DNA of 64,000 nucleotides, from assembly GCA_038134485.1 (NCBI GenBank), contig JAYPVG010000001.1, forward strand, positions 186,001 through 250,000. Reading direction: 5' to 3'. The position numbers and the translations under genes were made by a program. The notes beneath the pieces were generated by a model that had not been told where the DNA came from, ran no database searches, and saw nothing but the letters and a program-made list of their open reading frames with translations. This document shows positions 60,332 through 64,000 of this stretch, one piece after another (the first letter of the stretch is position 1; each line of letters begins with the position of its first letter). This DNA comes from NORP240 sp038134485 (lineage in GTDB: Bacteria; Pseudomonadota; Gammaproteobacteria; Pseudomonadales; Pseudohongiellaceae).

Positions 60332-61135
60332 TTACCGATCGACGTAGTGCAGAACCTCTACCCGCACGCCATCAGGATCTTCAAAAAATGCGTAACGCAG
60401 ATTCTGGAATGGTCTGGAATCACTTATCAGCTTGACGCCCTTGCTCTGAAATTCCGCGCTGGCGACGATGACGTCTTCAACTTCCCAGGCCAGATTGCGA
60501 ATGGCCCTGTCGGCCGTGGGCACCACTGCCTCGTCTCCGGACGGGGAGGCCAATAGCCACACACCTTCAAAGCGCAGGCCATCCAGCCGGTCCTTAAATA
60601 GCTCTCGAGTGCCCCCGAGTTTGTCTTCGTACCAGTCCAGACTGGCCTGCGGGTCCGGGACTCGCAGGTGAATATGATGAAATCCTGGCCATTGGGTATC
60701 TTCAACCAGTTCAAATTTTACGCCCCATGGGTCTTCGATGTAAGCCATCGGGAAAAACCCTTCGGCCATTCTCATCGGGCTCAGCACCGTTGCGCCGCTG
60801 CCCTCGAGTTGCCTCATCACTGCTGCCAAGTCCGCGTAGGAAATTCCGATATGGTCAATTACGCTACCGGTACTGGGATTGATTTCATCCGTGCGCACAA
60901 AGCGAATATAGGTCTCGCCAAAGTAGACCAGTCCATCATCCCGCTCAACGCCGCCCAGAAACTCCATGTACCAGTTTTTTGCAGCTTCGGGATCGGTTAC
61001 CGCGATGTGCAGGTTGTCGTACTTGATTGTCCCGACGTCAGCCCGAAGGCTGATCGGTGCCAGTAAACCAAGTAACAGGGCTGCCAGTAAAAGGCCGAAT
61101 CTGTTTGTCATAGCTAGTGGTGCTGCAGCGTGCAT
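60332..61135 (-). CDS. Exported tandem VOC (glyoxalase-fold) protein
   Basis: 267 residues from ATG 61135, which has AAGGA about eight bases upstream; ATG 61111 has no ribosome site. A signal-peptide-like helix (about residues 10-32) precedes two VOC modules: KYDNLHIAVTDPEAAKNWYMEFLGG ending in GVKFELVED, and FHHIHLRVPDPQASLDWYEDKLGG ending in GVRVEVLHY. Each has the His and Glu that bind metal in dioxygenases and glyoxalase I. A periplasmic location is unusual for VOC enzymes. Substrate unknown. Confidence 0.85.
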   Translation of the reverse strand: MHAAAPLAMTNRFGLLLAALLLGLLAPISLRADVGTIKYDNLHIAVTDPEAAKNWYMEFLGGVERDDGLVYFGETYIRFVRTDEINPSTGSVIDHIGISYADLAAVMRQLEGSGATVLSPMRMAEGFFPMAYIEDPWGVKFELVEDTQWPGFHHIHLRVPDPQASLDWYEDKLGGTRELFKDRLDGLRFEGVWLLASPSGDEAVVPTADRAIRNLAWEVEDVIVASAEFQSKGVKLISDSRPFQNLRYAFFEDPDGVRVEVLHYVDR

Positions 61136-61285
61136 CGCGATTGTCCTTTTCTTGTAATTATTGGATATTTCTGCTGGGTATCAGACTGCCTGGCATATGT
61201 CAGCGGATCGAGTCTGCCGAAGAAAAATAGCTCGACGAGGTGACCTTGTCCAGCCCACCTGATGAGTTGGGTATGCAGGACGGGC

Positions 61286-62728
61286 CTAAAGCCAGTTTCC
61301 CGTTGCCAGCCAGACCAGCAGTCCGCACAACACGGCGATGAACTGGCTGTTGAGATCGGTGATGAAGAAGACTACCGGGTCCTCATGCAACTGACCCCGG
61401 TTGGCCAGCAACCAGATACGACTTACAACGTAAAGCAGTAGTGGGCAAATAAACCAGAGAATCTCCGGCGTACCGTAAAGCGCGCGGGTCTCCTCGGCAT
61501 TGATATAGAGCGCGAATACAAGGACAGCCATGAAACCGCTGGCGCTGCCCAGCATGGTGAGAGATTCAAGGTCCTGTGCTTTGTAGCCGCGCCCTTGTGC
61601 CTGCTGCTGGTTTTGTGCTCTCAGATTGCCAAGTTCGGTGACGCGCTTGACGATAGCCAGGCTCATAAAGATGAACATGGAAAATGCCAGCAGCCAGAAT
61701 GTCGGCACAATTGAAATCGCTGCAGCGCCGGCAATGATCCGCACCGTATACAAACACGCGAGCAGCAGCACATCGACGATAGCGATGGCTTTCAGGGAGA
61801 GACTGTAGGCAAGGGTGAGCGCATAATAGCCCAGTAGCACCACGGTGAAATGCCACGGCAACAGGGTCGCCACCAGCAGTGCCAGCCCCAGTAATATCGG
61901 TGCGGCCAGCAAGCCGGCCGTCAGCGATAAAGCGCCGGCAGCGAAAGGGCGCGCTCTTTTGGTCGCGTGCTGACGGTCATGCTCAAGATCCAGCAGATCG
62001 TTCAGCAGATAGACGCTGGAAGCGCACAGGCTGAAACTGACAAAACCGGCCAGCGACATCAGCATCAGGTCGATATTATTTATCTGGTGCGACAACAGCA
62101 AAGGCAGAAAAAGCAGCAGGTTCTTGGCCCATTGATGCATGCGCAGCGCTCGCAGGAAGGACCTTAGCTGACCGCTATCGGAATTGAACTGTGCCGTTAT
62201 CTCGGTGCGTGTGCTGGCATCGGCTAGCAGGGTCCTGCTGCCATTCACCACGATACCGCTCTCTGCCTGCTCCCAGACTGTCAGGTCGGCACGGGCGTTC
62301 CCTGCATAGTCGAATGGACTGCCGGCAGACAACTGTCGGATTTTCTCCAGTTTGTTCGAGCCCTTGAGATTTATCTGCTGCGAGCTGCCAAACGCGCCGT
62401 CGAACAGGCTCATATGGTCAGCAACAGCGCTAACGAGAGCCTGGTTTGAAGCAGAGATCAGCACCAGCGATCGCCCCCGGCCTTTCTCGGTTTCCAGGTA
62501 CGAGACCAGCTTCCTGTTATAGGGCAGCAGATCAGCGCGAATCGAAATCCGGCGGGCGATCTGGTACTTGAGATTGGCTTTGCCCTTCAACAGCCAGAAC
62601 GGGACAACAAACAGGAACAGGAAATTCTTTGCCAGCAGCAGGCAGAACGATTCCAGCAGTAAATCAGTGTTGATCAGGGTGCCGTCCAGGTCGACAAACA
62701 GGGTCTTGTTGTTGAGGTTCCCGGTCAT
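61286..62728 (-). CDS. HAD phosphatase-UbiA prenyltransferase fusion (decaprenyl-phosphate phosphoribosyltransferase-like)
   Basis: 480 residues. The N-terminal HAD domain (about residues 1-190) has the nucleophile motif DLDGT at 13-17, followed by a SAS motif (VLISAS). The UbiA domain (about 195-480) has NDLLDLEHDRQHATKRARPFAAG near 241-265 and a second Asp-rich loop in SLSLKAIAIVDVLLL, with about eight membrane helices. UbiA enzymes beside DprE1 and DprE2 join polyprenyl phosphate to PRPP; the HAD domain could then remove the 5-phosphate. Last gene of the DprE1-DprE2-UbiA set, 17 bases after DprE2. Confidence 0.9.
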   Translation of the reverse strand: MTGNLNNKTLFVDLDGTLINTDLLLESFCLLLAKNFLFLFVVPFWLLKGKANLKYQIARRISIRADLLPYNRKLVSYLETEKGRGRSLVLISASNQALVSAVADHMSLFDGAFGSSQQINLKGSNKLEKIRQLSAGSPFDYAGNARADLTVWEQAESGIVVNGSRTLLADASTRTEITAQFNSDSGQLRSFLRALRMHQWAKNLLLFLPLLLSHQINNIDLMLMSLAGFVSFSLCASSVYLLNDLLDLEHDRQHATKRARPFAAGALSLTAGLLAAPILLGLALLVATLLPWHFTVVLLGYYALTLAYSLSLKAIAIVDVLLLACLYTVRIIAGAAAISIVPTFWLLAFSMFIFMSLAIVKRVTELGNLRAQNQQQAQGRGYKAQDLESLTMLGSASGFMAVLVFALYINAEETRALYGTPEILWFICPLLLYVVSRIWLLANRGQLHEDPVVFFITDLNSQFIAVLCGLLVWLATGNWL

Positions 62729-62745
62729 TTGTATTCAGCCTGCGC

Positions 62746-63504
62746 TCAGAGCTTGATGCGCTTGAAAAGCGCTTCCGGAATAGAGCGAACAATAAACATG
62801 ATCAAGGCCCAATAAGCAGGCGCATACACGGTGTGGCGCCCTCTGGAGACACTCCTGACAATAATTTTTCCAATGCGCTGCGGGCTGGACCAGAGCGGGC
62901 CTTTCTGCAAATGGGCAGTCATAGGGCTGTCGACAAAGCCGGGCCGGATATCCAGGACATTGACGTGAAAAGGTCGCAGTCGGCCCCGCAGTCCCTGCAG
63001 GTAGGTCGAGACCATCGCCTTTACCGAACCATAGACATAATTTGATTGCCTGCCGCGATCTCCCGCTACCGATGTCACCACCGCAATGGTGCCACTCGCC
63101 TGCTTCATGAAATGGGTGGACAGCACGGTCAGCAAGGAAATCACACTCAGTCCGTTGGTATTGATCTCGTGGCGCGCCAGCGCAAAGTCTGCCTCGCTGG
63201 CCCGCTGGTCCGGCAGCGATCCGTGGCAAATCAGCGCGAGGTCCACGGTTCCCAGAGTCTGTAACGCTTGCTGCAGAACCTCTTCGTGCCGGTCGAAGTC
63301 ATTCACGTCCAGCGTGCTGAGGGTCACTGCGCTAGCCCCTCGAACAGTCAGATCGTCGGCGGTTTTTCGAAGCGACTCCGGATTGCGCGCAATCAGGTGC
63401 AGCCGACATCCCTGAGCGGCATAGAGCCGGGCGGTTGCCCTGGCAATCGCGGAGCTGGCTCCGATTATCAGGATACCAGCAGCTTTATTGGCGGAGTCTT
63501 GCAC
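62746..63504 (-). CDS. Short-chain dehydrogenase, DprE2-like
   Basis: 252 residues from GTG 63504. Rossmann motif GASSAIARATARLYA, the LARNPES segment after it, and the catalytic pair YGSVK (Tyr-x-x-x-Lys) with TSVAGDRGR upstream. A C-terminal hydrophobic segment (FIVRSIPEALFKRIK) could bind membrane, as in DprE2 (decaprenylphospho-D-erythro-pentofuranosid-2-ulose 2-reductase). Position between a DprE1-like and a UbiA gene supports the assignment. It would use NADH to finish epimerisation of ribose to arabinose on the lipid carrier. Confidence 0.88.
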   Translation of the reverse strand: MQDSANKAAGILIIGASSAIARATARLYAAQGCRLHLIARNPESLRKTADDLTVRGASAVTLSTLDVNDFDRHEEVLQQALQTLGTVDLALICHGSLPDQRASEADFALARHEINTNGLSVISLLTVLSTHFMKQASGTIAVVTSVAGDRGRQSNYVYGSVKAMVSTYLQGLRGRLRPFHVNVLDIRPGFVDSPMTAHLQKGPLWSSPQRIGKIIVRSVSRGRHTVYAPAYWALIMFIVRSIPEALFKRIKL

Positions 63505-63565
63505 GATTTATTGCCTTCTTGCTGTAGTTTCTTATTACGCTGTTTATGCCCTTTGCCTTCGGGTG

Positions 63566-64000
63566 CTAGTCGCTCAATCCCAGCCTTCGCGATTGCATTG
63601 AGCCAAACAGCGAATCGGGATCGACCTCTGCTTTGATCCTTCTGAACTCGTCCAGGCGAGGATAACTCCTGGTGAAAATCTCCTTGCTCATTCTCGCGTC
63701 TTTTGTCAGGTACAGGCGACCTCCGCTGTCGACTACCATGCTATCGAGCCTGTCCAGCAATGGGAACAGGGACTTCTCGAGCTTGAAGTCGAGGGCGAGG
63801 GTGTAGCCCTCCAGAGGGAACGATAGCGGGTTTGTATTCTCCGGCCCCATCTTTTTTAGCACTGACAGAAAGGATCCTTTGCCCTGGTCCGCTATTTCAG
63901 TCAGCACCTGCTCGATGGTTTCTCTGGCCGAGTCCTGGGGCACTACAAACTGGTATTGTATAAAGCCTTTTTTACCATAGAGCCGGTTCCAGCCGCGAAT
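63566..64000 (-). CDS. FAD-binding oxidoreductase, DprE1-like (N-terminal part outside the window)
   Basis: Open to the right edge; 144 C-terminal residues are visible. Segment WNRLYGKKGFIQYQFVVPQ is followed by a substrate-binding domain and the ending PRLDEFRRIKAEVDPDSLFGSMQSRRLGL, both typical of DprE1 and related FAD oxidases (decaprenylphosphoryl-beta-D-ribose 2-oxidase). The FAD-binding half and the position of the catalytic Cys/Tyr cannot be judged. It is first in the minus-strand run leading to DprE2 and the HAD-UbiA fusion. Confidence 0.87.
   Translation of the reverse strand: MRGWNRLYGKKGFIQYQFVVPQDSARETIEQVLTEIADQGKGSFLSVLKKMGPENTNPLSFPLEGYTLALDFKLEKSLFPLLDRLDSMVVDSGGRLYLTKDARMSKEIFTRSYPRLDEFRRIKAEVDPDSLFGSMQSRRLGLSD

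Overview
The window comes from a Gram-negative bacterium, most likely a free-living aquatic or marine gammaproteobacterium. The support is a TorF-like outer-membrane protein, many lipoboxes and periplasmic signal peptides, several PQQ beta-propeller dehydrogenases, paired acyl-CoA dehydrogenases, and a Tad pilus system. No rRNA, tRNA, transposase, integrase, phage gene, CRISPR array or recognisable DNA-binding transcription regulator was seen, so the genus cannot be fixed. Four runs of N mark scaffold joins (2777-2786, 12409-12508, 38237-38246, 43738-43747); at least two distort the gene they lie in. No gene-free stretch exceeds about 300 bases.

Layout. 1-7728: housekeeping and accessory genes (tail of an unknown gene, M48 lipoprotein protease, Tyr/Gly-rich secreted protein, pirin, cysteine synthase, MAPEG protein, D-Ala-D-Ala dipeptidase, Old-Yellow-Enzyme oxidoreductase, serine hydrolase). 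7999-21349: one co-directional Tad/Flp pilus locus (flp, cpaB, cpaC, a very short CpaD-like lipoprotein, tadG-like, tadE, tadF-like, tadZ/cpaE, tadA/cpaF, tadB, tadC and two TPR lipoproteins, the first ending in two LytR_C-like modules). No prepilin peptidase gene is present. 21452-28062: epoxide hydrolase, 2',3'-cyclic phosphodiesterase, then a CoA-ester module of two acyl-CoA dehydrogenases, two hot-dog hydratases and a CitE-like lyase, fitting mesaconyl-/citramalyl-CoA chemistry.

28164-35713: secreted oxidative block with a DUF6265-like protein, cupin, two PQQ propeller enzymes, a small cytochrome c, a DLQGVW-family protein and an SMP-30 protein. 35928-38341: thioesterase, small membrane protein and NhaC-type antiporter. 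38314-45093: a cell-surface block, visibly richer in A+T, with a GT-C-like polytopic protein, a tiny YIDPxTGS membrane protein, a kinase-like/methyltransferase fusion and two membrane-anchored alkaline-phosphatase/sulfatase-fold enzymes. The start codons of three of these genes overlap the preceding stops. This is the best candidate here for a poorly described system. 45350-61135: serine hydrolases, TorF-like protein, tandem PQQ-cytochrome c lipoproteins, CHRD, CDGSH, tannase-family esterase, S-formylglutathione hydrolase, a second DLQGVW-family protein, amidohydrolase and a periplasmic tandem-VOC protein. 61286-64000: a DprE1/DprE2/HAD-UbiA set that probably makes a polyprenyl-phosphate D-arabinofuranose donor; it is cut by the right edge.

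Reading it together: the pilus locus, the YIDPxTGS block and the arabinofuranose-donor genes all concern the cell surface. The PQQ, esterase, epoxide-hydrolase and acyl-CoA genes suggest periplasmic oxidation and catabolism of alcohols, esters and short or branched acids. Functional links between blocks are inference.
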